DNA of 17,108 nucleotides from LGRD01 sp031382215 (GTDB taxonomy: Bacteria; Pseudomonadota; Gammaproteobacteria; Burkholderiales; Burkholderiaceae_C): positions 1 to 17,108 of the forward strand of contig JANMYQ010000319.1 in NCBI GenBank assembly GCA_031382215.1, read 5' to 3'. How positions within the stretch are numbered: position 1 is the first letter of the stretch; every line of letters begins with the position of its first letter. The notes beneath the pieces were generated by a model. The model was given only the letters and a program-made list of their open reading frames with translations. It was not told the DNA's origin and searched no databases. A program made the position numbers and the translations under genes. Positions 1 through 7,748 of the stretch are shown here, in pieces.

Positions 1-13
1 GTCGCTTCGCGAG

Positions 14-679
14 TTATCTGATGATGGCGATCTTCTTCTGCAGCCGGCGCACCAGCATCGACAGGCTGAAGCAGATCACGAAGTAGACGATTGCGGCGAA
101 GAGGTAGGCCTCGACCGGCCGGTTGAAGTTCTTGCCGGCGACCTCGAAGCCCTTGAGCAGGTCGTAGGCGCCGATGGCGTAGACAAGCGAGGTGTCCTGG
201 AACAGGATCACCGTCTGCGTCAGCAGCACCGGCAGCATGTTGCGGAAGGCCTGCGGCAGCACGATCAGCCGCATGCACTGGGCATAGGTCATGCCCACCG
301 CGTACCCGGCGTACACCTGCCCCTTGGGCACCGACTGGATGCCGGCGCGCATGATCTCTGAGTAGTACGCCGCCTCGAACACCGTGAAGGTGATGATGGC
401 CGACAGCTCGGCCCCCATCGGCCGCCCGATCAGCAACGGGATCAGCAGAAAGAACCACAGGATCACCATCACCAGCGGGATCGAGCGCAGGGTGTTGACG
501 TAGGCCGCGGCCGGCAGCACCAGCCACTTCTTGCCCGACAGGCGCATCAGCGCGAGCACCGTGCCCAGCGCGATGCCGCAGATCATCGCGATCAAGGTGA
601 GCTGCACCGAGAAGATCAGGCCCTTGAGGATGAAGCTGGAGACGATGCCCCAGTTGAAGAAGGAGAAGTCGAGATTCAT
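14..679 (-). CDS. gltK: Glutamate/aspartate ABC transporter permease GltK
   Basis: Inner-membrane permease subunit of a polar amino-acid ABC importer (HisM/GltK family, 221 aa, normal length). The sequence shows several hydrophobic segments and, in the second half, the EAA loop that docks the ATPase (VPKGQVYAGYAVGMT followed by LPQAFRNMLP). It is the last gene of the aspA-gltI-gltJ-gltK cluster visible here. Its ATG lies one base after the gltJ stop, behind a GGGGGGAAGTGAG purine run that serves as ribosome-binding site, so translation is probably coupled to gltJ. The ATP-binding subunit (gltL) is not in the window and would be expected left of base 14. The glutamate/aspartate specificity is inferred from the linked binding protein and aspartase; other polar amino acids are possible. 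Confidence 0.9.
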   Translation of the reverse strand: MNLDFSFFNWGIVSSFILKGLIFSVQLTLIAMICGIALGTVLALMRLSGKKWLVLPAAAYVNTLRSIPLVMVILWFFLLIPLLIGRPMGAELSAIITFTVFEAAYYSEIMRAGIQSVPKGQVYAGYAVGMTYAQCMRLIVLPQAFRNMLPVLLTQTVILFQDTSLVYAIGAYDLLKGFEVAGKNFNRPVEAYLFAAIVYFVICFSLSMLVRRLQKKIAIIR

Positions 680-680
680 C

Positions 681-1388
681 TCACTTCCCCCCGATCATGC
701 CGGGCACCTGCACGCGGTTCTCGATGAACAGCGCGAGCCGATTGATGGCGAAGGCCGAGATGAAATACAGGCCGGTGACCGCGAGGTAGATCTCGATGCC
801 GCGCGAGGTCTCTTCCTGTGCCTGCATCGCGAACATCGTCAGCTCGGCAATGCTCACCGCAAACGCCACCGACGAGTTCTTGACGATGTTCATCGATTCG
901 CTGGTGAGCGGCGGGATGACGATGCGAAACGCCATCGGCAGCAGCACGTAGCGGTAGGTCTGCGGCAAGGTCAGCCCCATCGCCAGGCCGGCGTAACGCT
1001 GGCCCTTGGGCAGCGCCTGGATGCCGGCCTTGACCTGCTCCGAGATACGCGACGAGGTGAAGAAGCCGAGCGCGAAGACGACGAGGATGAAGCTCGGCAC
1101 CGAGCGCAGGCTCAGGAAGATCGACGGGATCACGTGGTACCAGAGGAACACCTGCACCAGCAGCGGGATGTTGCGGAACAGTTCGGTCCACGCATTGCCC
1201 AGCAACTGCAGCCACTTGTTGGGCACGGTGCGCAGGATGCCCATCAACGAGCCCAGCACCAGTGCCACGATCAGCGCCAGCACCGCCACCGAAAGCGTCC
1301 AGCCCCACGCCGACATCAACCATTCAAGATAGGTTTGCCCGCCCCCGGTGTCTTGCAGGAAGACCTGCCAATCCCATGTGCTGCCCAA
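681..1388 (-). CDS. gltJ: Glutamate/aspartate ABC transporter permease GltJ
   Basis: First permease subunit of the acidic amino-acid importer (235 aa), pairing with GltK in the membrane. Hydrophobic helices and the EAA motif are visible (ALPKGQRYAGLAMGLT then LPMAFRIVIPPL). The best start is a TTG at 1386-1388: AGGAG on the minus strand at 1400-1396 sits 7 bases upstream, no in-frame ATG lies nearby, and the protein then begins LGSTWDWQVF (Leu read as Met), a normal family N-terminus. The rare start codon plus the hairpin at 1429-1458 just upstream suggest that permease expression is kept below that of gltI. The gene is separated from gltI by about 140 bp. Confidence 0.9.
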   Translation of the reverse strand: MGSTWDWQVFLQDTGGGQTYLEWLMSAWGWTLSVAVLALIVALVLGSLMGILRTVPNKWLQLLGNAWTELFRNIPLLVQVFLWYHVIPSIFLSLRSVPSFILVVFALGFFTSSRISEQVKAGIQALPKGQRYAGLAMGLTLPQTYRYVLLPMAFRIVIPPLTSESMNIVKNSSVAFAVSIAELTMFAMQAQEETSRGIEIYLAVTGLYFISAFAINRLALFIENRVQVPGMIGGK

Positions 1389-1395
1389 GGGCGCT

Positions 1396-1400
1396 CTCCT
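1396..1400 (-). promoter_or_regulatory. Ribosome-binding site deciding the TTG start of gltJ
   Basis: AGGAG (within AAGAGGAGAG) lies 7 bases upstream of the TTG at 1388 on the minus strand. It is the strongest Shine-Dalgarno match in the gltI-gltJ gap, and it supports a TTG start for gltJ. Confidence 0.6.
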
Positions 1401-1420
1401 CTTGTTATGTACTCAGCGCC

Positions 1421-1458
1421 CAAAAAGAAGCGCGGCGCGGAGTGACCGGCGCCGCGCT
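1421..1458 (-). terminator. Intrinsic terminator/attenuator between gltI and gltJ
   Basis: On the minus strand, AGCGCGGCGC (1458-1449) and GCGCCGCGCT (1438-1429) form a perfect 10-bp GC-rich stem with a 10-base loop. TCTTTTT (1428-1422) follows immediately, the classical layout of a rho-independent terminator. It lies about 70 bases after the gltI stop and about 35 bases before the gltJ start. Because gltJ and gltK continue on the same strand with no obvious new promoter, partial read-through is likely. This would give more binding protein than permease. A small extra hairpin (arms TGGCG 1509-1513 and CGCCA 1517-1521) lies closer to the gltI stop. Confidence 0.8.
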
Positions 1459-1529
1459 GGGCTGAGGATAAGCAAGCTTTGCGCCTGCCGCCTCTAGGGC
1501 TTACCTTATGGCGCCCCGCCAGGCTTTGC

Positions 1530-2435
1530 TCACTTCTTCGCGTAGTCTTCCATCGGCTTGTCGTTCGGTGCAGCCCAGGCCGCCTTGGTCGAATCGCTGA
1601 CCGGCAGGCCCACCTTGGTGTTGCTCGGCGGGATCGCCTGCACGAACCACTTGTCCCAGGCCTTGGCCATGTCGCCGGAAGCGATCATGGCCTTGATGCT
1701 GTCGTCGACCGCCTTCTTGAAGGCCGGGTCGTCCTTGCGCATCATGATCGCGATCGGTTCGACCGACAGGACCTCGCCGACGATCTTGAAGTCGGCCGGG
1801 TTCTTGGCGCGCGAGATGTTGCCGGCCAGGATGGCACCGTCCATCACGAACGCATCGGCACGGCCCGACTCGAGCAGCAGGAAGCTGTCGGCGTGGTCCT
1901 TGCCGAAGACCTCGTCGAAGTTGACGCCGGTGGCCTTCTCGTTCTTGCGCAGCGTCTGCACCGAGGTCGTGCCGGTGGTGGTGGCGACCTTCTTGCCGTT
2001 GAGCTGGGCGATCGAGGTGATGCCCGAAGCAGCCTTCACCGCAATGCGCACTTCTTCAACGAAGGTGGTGACCGCAAACGACACGTCTTTCTGGCGAGTG
2101 GCGTTGTTGGTGGTCGAGCCGCACTCGATGTCGACGGTGCCGTTCTGCACCAGCGGAATGCGGTTCTGCGACGTGACGGGCTGGTACTTGACCTCGAGCT
2201 TGGCCAGGCCGAGCTGCTTTTGAATGTCGGCCAGCGCGCGCGCACACACGTCGACGTGGAAGCCCACGTACTTGCCATCACCCAAGGTGTAGCTCAAGGC
2301 GCCCGAAGACTCGCGCACGCCCATCGTCACGGTGCCGCTGTCTTTGATCTTCTTCAGCGTATCGGCGTGGGCGGCGCCGGCGGCGACCAGTGCGGCGGCC
2401 ATGGCCACGGCGCTGACCAGCATTGACTTCTTCAT
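1530..2435 (-). CDS. gltI: Glutamate/aspartate periplasmic binding protein GltI
   Basis: Solute-binding protein (family 3, SBP_bac_3) that captures glutamate/aspartate in the periplasm and delivers it to GltJK. I chose the ATG at 2435 (301 aa) rather than the longer frame opening at 2576. It has AAGGAG 7 bases upstream and begins with a textbook signal peptide: MKKS, a hydrophobic run of alanine, leucine and valine, then AGAAHA before DTLKKIKDSG. The mature part starts with the family's TLKKIKDSGTVTMGVRESSG pattern and contains GFHVDVCARALADIQ and the substrate-lobe segment ECGSTTNNATRQKDVSFA. The extra upstream reading frame overlaps the aspA stop and lacks a signal-like sequence, so it is probably untranslated leader. 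Confidence 0.92.
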   Translation of the reverse strand: MKKSMLVSAVAMAAALVAAGAAHADTLKKIKDSGTVTMGVRESSGALSYTLGDGKYVGFHVDVCARALADIQKQLGLAKLEVKYQPVTSQNRIPLVQNGTVDIECGSTTNNATRQKDVSFAVTTFVEEVRIAVKAASGITSIAQLNGKKVATTTGTTSVQTLRKNEKATGVNFDEVFGKDHADSFLLLESGRADAFVMDGAILAGNISRAKNPADFKIVGEVLSVEPIAIMMRKDDPAFKKAVDDSIKAMIASGDMAKAWDKWFVQAIPPSNTKVGLPVSDSTKAAWAAPNDKPMEDYAKK

Positions 2436-2473
2436 ACAGAAACTCCTTGAGGGGTTGAAAGCGAAAGAACGGG

Positions 2474-2500
2474 ATTCTAGGGATGCGGGCCTACGGGCAA
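2474..2500 (-). promoter_or_regulatory. Possible sigma-70 promoter of gltI
   Basis: On the minus strand TTGCCC (2500-2495) and TAGAAT (2479-2474) are separated by 15 bases, about 40 bases before the gltI start. The spacing is short, so this is a weak prediction. The 137-bp aspA-gltI gap does leave room for an independent gltI promoter. Confidence 0.3.
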
Positions 2501-2572
2501 GCACGTAGTTGCTGCAAGTGAGGGTTTGCCAGGGGTTGGCGAGTGACCTGTCGGGGAACGAGTTTGCAACCT

Positions 2573-4000
2573 TCATGCCACCAGCCGCACCGGCTGGGTC
2601 AGGCGCTCGGGAACGAGCAACGCGTTCATCTCGGCGCGGCTCATGATGCCCAGCGACTCGGCTACTTCAGCGATCGTGCCGCCGGTCGTCAGCGCGGTCT
2701 TGGCGATCAGCGCCGCTTTCTCGTAGCCGATGATCGGGTTCAGCGCCGTCACCAGCGTCACCGACTCGGCCACGCGCCGGGCCAGCAGCGCGTGGTTGGC
2801 CTGGATGCCCTGCACGCAATTGACCTGCAGCGTCTTGCACGCCTGCGTGAGGTGGCGCACGCTCTTGTGCAGCGACCAGGCCATGATCGGCTCGAAGGCG
2901 TTGAGCTGCAGTTGGCCGGCTTCGCTGGCCATGGTGATCGTCACGTCGTTGCCGATCACCTCGAAGGCCACCTGGTTCATCACTTCCGGGATCACCGGGT
3001 TCACCTTGCCCGGCATGATCGACGAGCCCGCCTGGCGCGCCGGCAGCTTGATGTCGCCGAAGCCAGCCTGCGGCCCGCTGGACAGCAGGCGCAGATCGTT
3101 GCACACCTTGCTGAGCTTGCAGGCCACGCGCTTGAGCACGCCAGAGAGCTGCACGAAGGCACCGGTGTCCTGCGTGGCTTCGATCAGGTTGTGGGCCTTG
3201 ACCACCGGCACACCGCTGACCTGCGCCAGCAGCGCGATCACCACCTCGGCATACCCGGCCGGCGCGTTGATGCCGGTGCCGATCGCCGTGGCGCCCAGGT
3301 TCACCTCGGTGATCAGCGCACCCGCCTCGCGCAGGCGTTCTTCGTCTTCGTGGATCATGATCGCGAAGGCCCTGAACTCCTGGCCCAGGGTCATCGGCAC
3401 GGCGTCTTGCAACTGGGTGCGGCCGATCTTGAGCACCGCGTTGAACTCATTCGCCTTGGCTTCAAAGGCCAGCCGCAGGTCGGCCATCGCAGCCAGCAGC
3501 GCGTCGATGCCGAACCACGCGGCCACGCGCAGCGCGGTCGGGTAGACGTCGTTGGTGCTCTGCGAGGCGTTGACGTGGTCGTTCGGGTGGAGCACGTCGT
3601 AGCGGCCCTTGTCATGGCCCATGTGCTCGAGCGCGCGGTTGGCGATGACCTCGTTCGCGTTCATGTTCGTCGAGGTGCCGGCGCCGCCCTGGATCACGTC
3701 GACAACGAACTGCTCGGCCAGCGACGAAGCCAGTGGGCCGCCGATCAGGTCGTCGCAGGCGCGGATGATCGCGCCGGCACGCGGCCGGTCGAGCACGCCG
3801 AGTTCGGCGTTGGCCATCGCGCTGGCTTTCTTGACGAAGGCCAGTGCCCGCACCAGCTCGGGCATCTGCGCCACGGTCTGGCCCGAGATCGGAAAGTTTT
3901 CGACCGCACGGGCGCTGTGGATGCCCCAGTAGGCGTGGGCGGGAATCGGTTTGCTGCCGAGGAAGTCTTGTTCGTCGCGGGTGGCGGCGGGGGTGGTCAT
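2573..4000 (-). CDS. aspA: Aspartate ammonia-lyase (aspartase)
   Basis: Cytoplasmic enzyme of the fumarase/aspartase superfamily, interconverting L-aspartate with fumarate and ammonia. The ATG at 4000 gives 475 aa, matching the usual length of about 470-480, and starts MTTPAATRDEQDFLGSKPIP, as aspartases do. Superfamily signatures are visible: GTSTNMNANEVIANRALE (about residue 100), the HPNDHVNASQSTNDVYPTA segment, and the mobile active-site loop GSSIMPGKVNPV (about residues 320-331), which holds the catalytic serine. The longer frame up to 4114 is rejected because the added residues resemble non-coding leader. Its neighbours, an acidic amino-acid importer and a LysR regulator, fit a route that imports aspartate and deaminates it to fumarate. 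Fumarase is a less likely alternative. Confidence 0.93.
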   Translation of the reverse strand: MTTPAATRDEQDFLGSKPIPAHAYWGIHSARAVENFPISGQTVAQMPELVRALAFVKKASAMANAELGVLDRPRAGAIIRACDDLIGGPLASSLAEQFVVDVIQGGAGTSTNMNANEVIANRALEHMGHDKGRYDVLHPNDHVNASQSTNDVYPTALRVAAWFGIDALLAAMADLRLAFEAKANEFNAVLKIGRTQLQDAVPMTLGQEFRAFAIMIHEDEERLREAGALITEVNLGATAIGTGINAPAGYAEVVIALLAQVSGVPVVKAHNLIEATQDTGAFVQLSGVLKRVACKLSKVCNDLRLLSSGPQAGFGDIKLPARQAGSSIMPGKVNPVIPEVMNQVAFEVIGNDVTITMASEAGQLQLNAFEPIMAWSLHKSVRHLTQACKTLQVNCVQGIQANHALLARRVAESVTLVTALNPIIGYEKAALIAKTALTTGGTIAEVAESLGIMSRAEMNALLVPERLTQPVRLVA

Positions 4001-4062
4001 TTCAGGGCCTCTGGTGGGTGGCAAGTGTGGGAGGCAAGACGAAACGTTTGCCGACGCCGCGA

Positions 4063-4092
4063 ACTGTAGGGCGGCACCCTTTGCAACGCCAA
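4063..4092 (-). promoter_or_regulatory. Possible sigma-70 promoter of aspA
   Basis: On the minus strand TTGGCG (4092-4087) and TACAGT (4068-4063) are spaced by 18 bases, placing a transcription start near 4056 and leaving a leader of about 55 bases. This was found by eye and the match is moderate. Confidence 0.35.
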
Positions 4093-4129
4093 TGCCGTTT
4101 CTCGGCGGTGGCATGCACGCACTGCATAG

Positions 4130-4143
4130 TTGACCCGGGTAAA
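4130..4143. promoter_or_regulatory. Candidate LysR-type operator upstream of aspA
   Basis: TTGACCCGGGTAAA reads as an imperfect dyad (TTxACCC/GGGTxAA). On the minus strand it satisfies the T-N11-A pattern of LysR-family binding sites. It lies in the gap between the LysR gene and aspA, roughly 75-85 bases upstream of the predicted aspA transcription start, which is a usual position for an LTTR recognition site. The link to the adjacent regulator is inferred. Confidence 0.35.
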
Positions 4144-4150
4144 CCCGAGC

Positions 4151-4183
4151 AGGCCTGACCCAGGCCCGACCCAGGCCCGATCA
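4151..4183. repeat. Three tandem 11-bp units at the 3' end of the LysR gene
   Basis: AGGCC(T/C)GACCC occurs at 4151-4161 and 4162-4172, and as a diverged third copy, AGGCCCGATCA, at 4173-4183. The third copy runs into the LysR stop codon (4181-4183). The repeat is short and GC-rich, and no function is evident. Confidence 0.6.
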
Positions 4184-5107
4184 CCCCGGCTGGCGCAAAA
4201 ACTCCCACAGGGCCAGAGCCCCCGGCTTGCCGCGCCGCGCCATGGCCGGGCGCTCGCGGTAGATGCGCACCTCCATCGTCAGCTCGAGCTGGCCCGGCGG
4301 CGCGGCACGCACCAGGCGCTTGCTGCGCAGTTCTTTCTTCACCGAACCGGCCGGCAGAAAGGCCAGGCCGTGGCCTTCGAGCGCCATCGCCTTCAGGCCC
4401 TCGGCCATGTCGGTCTCATACACCGGCTCCAGGTTCAGCGCGGTCGGCGACTGCTTGGTGATGAGCTCGACCAGCCGGCCGAGGTAAGCGCCCGACGCGT
4501 AGCTGAGAAACGGCACCCTGGCGTTTGCGGACCCCGAAGGCGCCGGCAGGCGGAACATCGGCTGGCCGGCGTCGTCGGCCTTGGCAAAGGCCATCAGCGT
4601 CTCCTGGCCCAGGCTCATCATCTCGTAACGATCGGGGTTGAGCTGCAACGGCTGCGAGGCGTGGTGATAGGCGATGAGCAGGTCGCAGCTGCCCTCGGTC
4701 AACTGCATCACCGCGTCGTGCACGTTCAGCGTGATCAGCCGGCTCTTCATCGCGCCGAAGCGCTTGCGCAGGTCCATCACCCATTGCGGGAAGAACGTGA
4801 ACGCGAGCGAGTGCGGCACCGCGAATTCGATCATGTCTTGCCCCGCCACCTGGTGGCTCAGCATCATGTTGCGCGTGGCCTGCAGCGAACCCAGGATCTC
4901 CAGCGCCTGCGAATGAAAGGTCTCGCCGGCCGGCGTGAGCCGCGTGGGGTAGGACGAGCGATCCACCAGGTGAATGCCGGCCCAGGCCTCGAGTGCCTGG
5001 ATGCGGCGCGAGAACGCCGGCTGCGTGACGTGGCGCAATTGCGCCGAGCGCGAGAAGCTGCGCGTCTCGGCCAGGCTGACGAAGTCTTCAAGCCACTTGG
5101 TGTCCAT
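4181..5107 (-). CDS. LysR-family transcriptional regulator
   Basis: DNA-binding regulator of 308 aa, the normal LTTR length. The N-terminal winged helix-turn-helix occupies about residues 1-60 (WLEDFVSLAETRSFSRSAQL, TQPAFSRRIQALEAWAGIHL, then RLTPAG). A periplasmic-binding-protein-like effector domain follows from about residue 90. It lies directly upstream of aspA on the same strand, separated by about 180 bp that holds a dyad with LTTR spacing. Control of the aspA-glt genes is therefore plausible but not proven. On the other side it faces the PmtA-like methyltransferase gene across a gap of about 110 bp, so that divergent gene is another possible target. No clear Shine-Dalgarno sequence precedes the ATG at 5107. 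Confidence 0.9.
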   Translation of the reverse strand: MDTKWLEDFVSLAETRSFSRSAQLRHVTQPAFSRRIQALEAWAGIHLVDRSSYPTRLTPAGETFHSQALEILGSLQATRNMMLSHQVAGQDMIEFAVPHSLAFTFFPQWVMDLRKRFGAMKSRLITLNVHDAVMQLTEGSCDLLIAYHHASQPLQLNPDRYEMMSLGQETLMAFAKADDAGQPMFRLPAPSGSANARVPFLSYASGAYLGRLVELITKQSPTALNLEPVYETDMAEGLKAMALEGHGLAFLPAGSVKKELRSKRLVRAAPPGQLELTMEVRIYRERPAMARRGKPGALALWEFLRQPG

Positions 5108-5218
5108 GGCGCGCCAGTCTACGGCGCACCGGGCGGGCTCGCCGCGATGCCGGGCCGCTGTTACCCTACGCCCCCGAACGCCTGCCGAACGATCTGCGAA
5201 CCCCGGACCCCATCGACC

Positions 5219-5755
5219 GTGACCCTGCTTTCACACCTCATCAATGCGCCGGCCCTGACGGGCGCGGTCGCCCCGTCCTCGCAGTTCCTTGCCCGGGCCA
5301 TGGCCGATGCGGCACAGGGCGCGGCACACATCGTCGAGCTGGGCGCCGGCACCGGCCCGGTCACGCGCGTGCTGGCACGCCAGCACCCCGAGGCCCGCCT
5401 GACGGTGGTGGAGTTGCAGCCCGCGCTGGCGCGCAAGTTGTCGCGCGCCTACCCACGCGCCCATGTGCATGCCCGGCCTGCAGCCGAGGTGCTGGATGAG
5501 CTGCATTACGAGGGCCTGCCGGTGGTGCTGGTCTCGAGCCTGCCGTTCCGCTCGCTGCCGACACTGTTGCGGGTGGAGACGCGCAACAGCATCCTGCAAT
5601 TCATGCGCCGGCATCCGGGCAGCTGGCTGGTGCAGTTCACTTACCAGCTGCGCGCGCCTTTCGACAGCGACCATGGCTTCACCTGGCGACGCACGCGGTT
5701 CGTGGTCGCCAACATTCCGCCTGCCGGTGTGTGGACGCTGCGCGCTGCGGCGTGA
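5219..5755 (+). CDS. PmtA-like class I SAM-dependent methyltransferase
   Basis: Small Rossmann-fold methyltransferase, 178 aa from the GTG at 5219. SAM-binding motif I is clear (VELGAGTGPVTRVL, about residues 39-52), followed by the motif II acidic residue in LTVVELQPAL. VSSLPFRSLP at the motif IV position resembles the phosphatidylethanolamine N-methyltransferase (PmtA)/rRNA adenine methylase-like group. The N-terminus LLSHLINAP..GAVAPSSQFLARAM also fits PmtA-like proteins, which supports the GTG start. An in-frame ATG at 5147 would add 24 residues of unfamiliar, proline-rich sequence. The substrate (phospholipid or other) cannot be fixed from sequence. It ends 13 bp from the convergent ABC exporter gene and diverges from the LysR gene. 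Confidence 0.75.
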   Translation: MTLLSHLINAPALTGAVAPSSQFLARAMADAAQGAAHIVELGAGTGPVTRVLARQHPEARLTVVELQPALARKLSRAYPRAHVHARPAAEVLDELHYEGLPVVLVSSLPFRSLPTLLRVETRNSILQFMRRHPGSWLVQFTYQLRAPFDSDHGFTWRRTRFVVANIPPAGVWTLRAAA

Positions 5756-5768
5756 GACGCGTCGCCCC

Positions 5769-7628
5769 TCAAGCCGCGGGCTGCTCCTCGGCCTCTTCCC
5801 CCGCCTGCTGAAGCCGCCACATCTCGGCAAAGCGCCCGTTCATCGCGATCAGTTCGGCGTGCGTGCCGCGCTCCAGAATGCGGCCCTGCTCCATCACCAG
5901 GATCTGGTGCGCGTCGATCACGGTCGACAAACGGTGCGCGATCACCAGCGCGGTCTTGTTGCGCGCGGCGCTGCGCAGCTCTTCCTGAATCGCGCGTTCG
6001 TTGGCCGAGTCGAGCGCCGACGTGGCTTCATCGAAAATCAGCACCGGCGGGTTCTTCAGAAGCGTGCGCGCGATCGCCACGCGTTGTTTCTCGCCACCAC
6101 TGAGCTTGAGCCCGCGCTCGCCGACCATCGTCTCGTAGCCCTTGGGCGTGGAGCTGATGAAGCCGTGGATGTGTGCCGAGCGCGCCGCCTCTTCCACCTC
6201 GGCTCGGGTGGCGCCGGGCCGGCCGTAGGCGATGTTGTATTCGACCGTGTCGTTGAACAGCACCGTGTCCTGCGGCACGATGCCGATGGCCTGGCGCAGG
6301 CTCTGCTGCGTCACGTCGCGGATGTCCTGGCCGTCGATGCGGATCACGCCGCCGCCGACGTCGTAGAAGCGGAACATCAGCCGCGCCAGCGTGCTCTTGC
6401 CCGAGCCCGACGGGCCGACCACCGCCACTGTCTTGCCGGCCGGGATCTCGAAACTCACGTCGTGCAGGATGGTGCGGTCGGGGTCGTAGCCGAAGCGCAC
6501 GTTCTCGAAGCGAACCGTGGCGCCGTCGCTCTGGCCGCCGCTCTTGGCCATCACCTGCAGCGGTTTCGCGTCGGGTGAATCGGCGATCTCGCGGTTCTGG
6601 CCCAGCAGGTCGAACATCTTTTCCATGTCGACCATCGACTGCTTGATCTCGCGGTAGATCACGCCCAGAAAGTTGAGCGGGATGTAGAGCTGGATCATCA
6701 GCGCGTTGACCAGCACCAGGTCGCCCAGGGTCATCGTGCCAGCCACAACACCCTCGGTGGCGCGCCACACGAGCAAGGTCACCGCCGTGGCGATGATCAG
6801 GCTCTGGCCCAGGTTGAGCAGCGACAGCGAGGTCTGCGACTTGACCGACGCCTTCTCGAGCCGCTGCAGGTTCTCGTCGTAGCGCGCCTGCTCGAACTTC
6901 TCGTTGCTGAAGTACTTGACGGTCTCGTAGTTGATCAGCGCGTCCACCGCCTTGGTATTGGCCTTGCTGTCCTGCTCGTTCATCGCGCGGCGAAAGTGGG
7001 TGCGCCATTCGGTGACCGTGACCGTGAAGGTGATGTACAGCAGCAGCGCGCCGAAGGTGATGGCGGCAAACCAGCCATCGAACTTGGCCGCCAGCAGAGT
7101 GATCACCAGCGAGATCTCGACCAGCGTGGGCAGGATGTTGTAGATGAAGTAGTTCAGCAGCGACTGGATCGAACGCGCGCCGCGCTCCATGTCGCGCGAC
7201 ACGCCCCCGGTCTGCCGCTCCAGGTGGAAGCGCAGGCTCAAGCTGAGCAGGTGCTCGAAGGTCTCGAGCCCCACGCGCCGCGCGATGCGCGCGGCCACCG
7301 GGTAGAACAGGAACTCGCGCAACTCGGTGAACAAGGTGATCGACAGCCGCAGCGCGCCATACGCCAGCAGCAGCGCCACCGGCACCGCCAGCGCCGCGCG
7401 CGGGTCGCCGGGCTTCAGGTCGAGCGCGTCGACAAGTTGCTTGAGCACCAACGGCACGCCGACGTTTGCCACCTTGGCCGCCACCAGGCAACTCAGCGCC
7501 AGCAGCACGCGCCAGCGCCACTGCCACACATAAGGCACCAGCTTGCGGATCGTGGCCCATTCGGAGCGGGGGGCAGTGAGCGAGCCAGCGGCGGGGGGTG
7601 GGATGGCGACGGAGGCATGGGTGCGCAT
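5769..7628 (-). CDS. ATM1/HMT1-type ABC exporter (fused membrane and ATPase domains)
   Basis: Half-size ABC exporter of 619 aa that works as a homodimer in the inner membrane. The transmembrane domain spans about residues 35-335 and has the ATM1-family signatures NYFIYNILPTLVEI (159-172) and INYETVKYFSNE (232-243), the latter near the glutathione-binding region in known Atm1 structures. The nucleotide-binding domain shows Walker A GPSGSGKS (405-412), Q-loop VPQDTVLFND, signature LSGGEKQR (509-516), Walker B VLIFDE (529-534) and the switch histidine in IAHRL. Family members export glutathione-linked sulfur or metal species and support Fe-S or heavy-metal homeostasis. Which substrate applies here is unknown. 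The ATG at 7628 lacks a good ribosome-binding site but gives a normal N-terminus. Confidence 0.9.
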   Translation of the reverse strand: MRTHASVAIPPPAAGSLTAPRSEWATIRKLVPYVWQWRWRVLLALSCLVAAKVANVGVPLVLKQLVDALDLKPGDPRAALAVPVALLLAYGALRLSITLFTELREFLFYPVAARIARRVGLETFEHLLSLSLRFHLERQTGGVSRDMERGARSIQSLLNYFIYNILPTLVEISLVITLLAAKFDGWFAAITFGALLLYITFTVTVTEWRTHFRRAMNEQDSKANTKAVDALINYETVKYFSNEKFEQARYDENLQRLEKASVKSQTSLSLLNLGQSLIIATAVTLLVWRATEGVVAGTMTLGDLVLVNALMIQLYIPLNFLGVIYREIKQSMVDMEKMFDLLGQNREIADSPDAKPLQVMAKSGGQSDGATVRFENVRFGYDPDRTILHDVSFEIPAGKTVAVVGPSGSGKSTLARLMFRFYDVGGGVIRIDGQDIRDVTQQSLRQAIGIVPQDTVLFNDTVEYNIAYGRPGATRAEVEEAARSAHIHGFISSTPKGYETMVGERGLKLSGGEKQRVAIARTLLKNPPVLIFDEATSALDSANERAIQEELRSAARNKTALVIAHRLSTVIDAHQILVMEQGRILERGTHAELIAMNGRFAEMWRLQQAGEEAEEQPAA

Positions 7629-7748
7629 GGGGGCGGGCTCTGGCTGGCGAATAAGGCTGGAAAAAAAGCGGCTGGGACAAATGGCTAGAGATATAGCGCT
7701 GGCGAAAGATGGAAGAATGAACCGATCAACTTCCGCAGGTGGAGCAAT
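7629..7748. other. Divergent intergenic region between the ABC exporter and the thioesterase
   Basis: These 120 bp separate two divergent genes and must hold both promoters. An AT-richer patch (ctagagatatagcg, around 7684-7697) is the most promoter-like part, but no pair of hexamers with good spacing stands out on either strand. An A7 run lies near 7661-7668. AGGTGGAG at 7737-7744 is the ribosome-binding site of the thioesterase gene. Confidence 0.5.

Noticed and set aside
2436..2576. 47-residue N-terminal extension of GltI
   Set aside because: The signal peptide with a strong ribosome-binding site begins at 2435, and an extension in front of it would block export.
2543..4069. 508-residue open frame on the plus strand opposite aspA
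   Set aside because: It is antisense to a clear aspartase, is rich in His, Arg, Gln and Asp as expected for the complement of a GC-rich gene, and shows no domain.
4130..5218. Long 5' part of the plus-strand frame leading into the methyltransferase
   Set aside because: It is antisense to the LysR gene with no family features; only the part from about 5219 matches a methyltransferase.
5108..5218. LysR-type operator or promoter pair in the LysR-methyltransferase gap
   Set aside because: I found no convincing dyad with T-N11-A spacing or well-spaced hexamers in this GC-rich gap.
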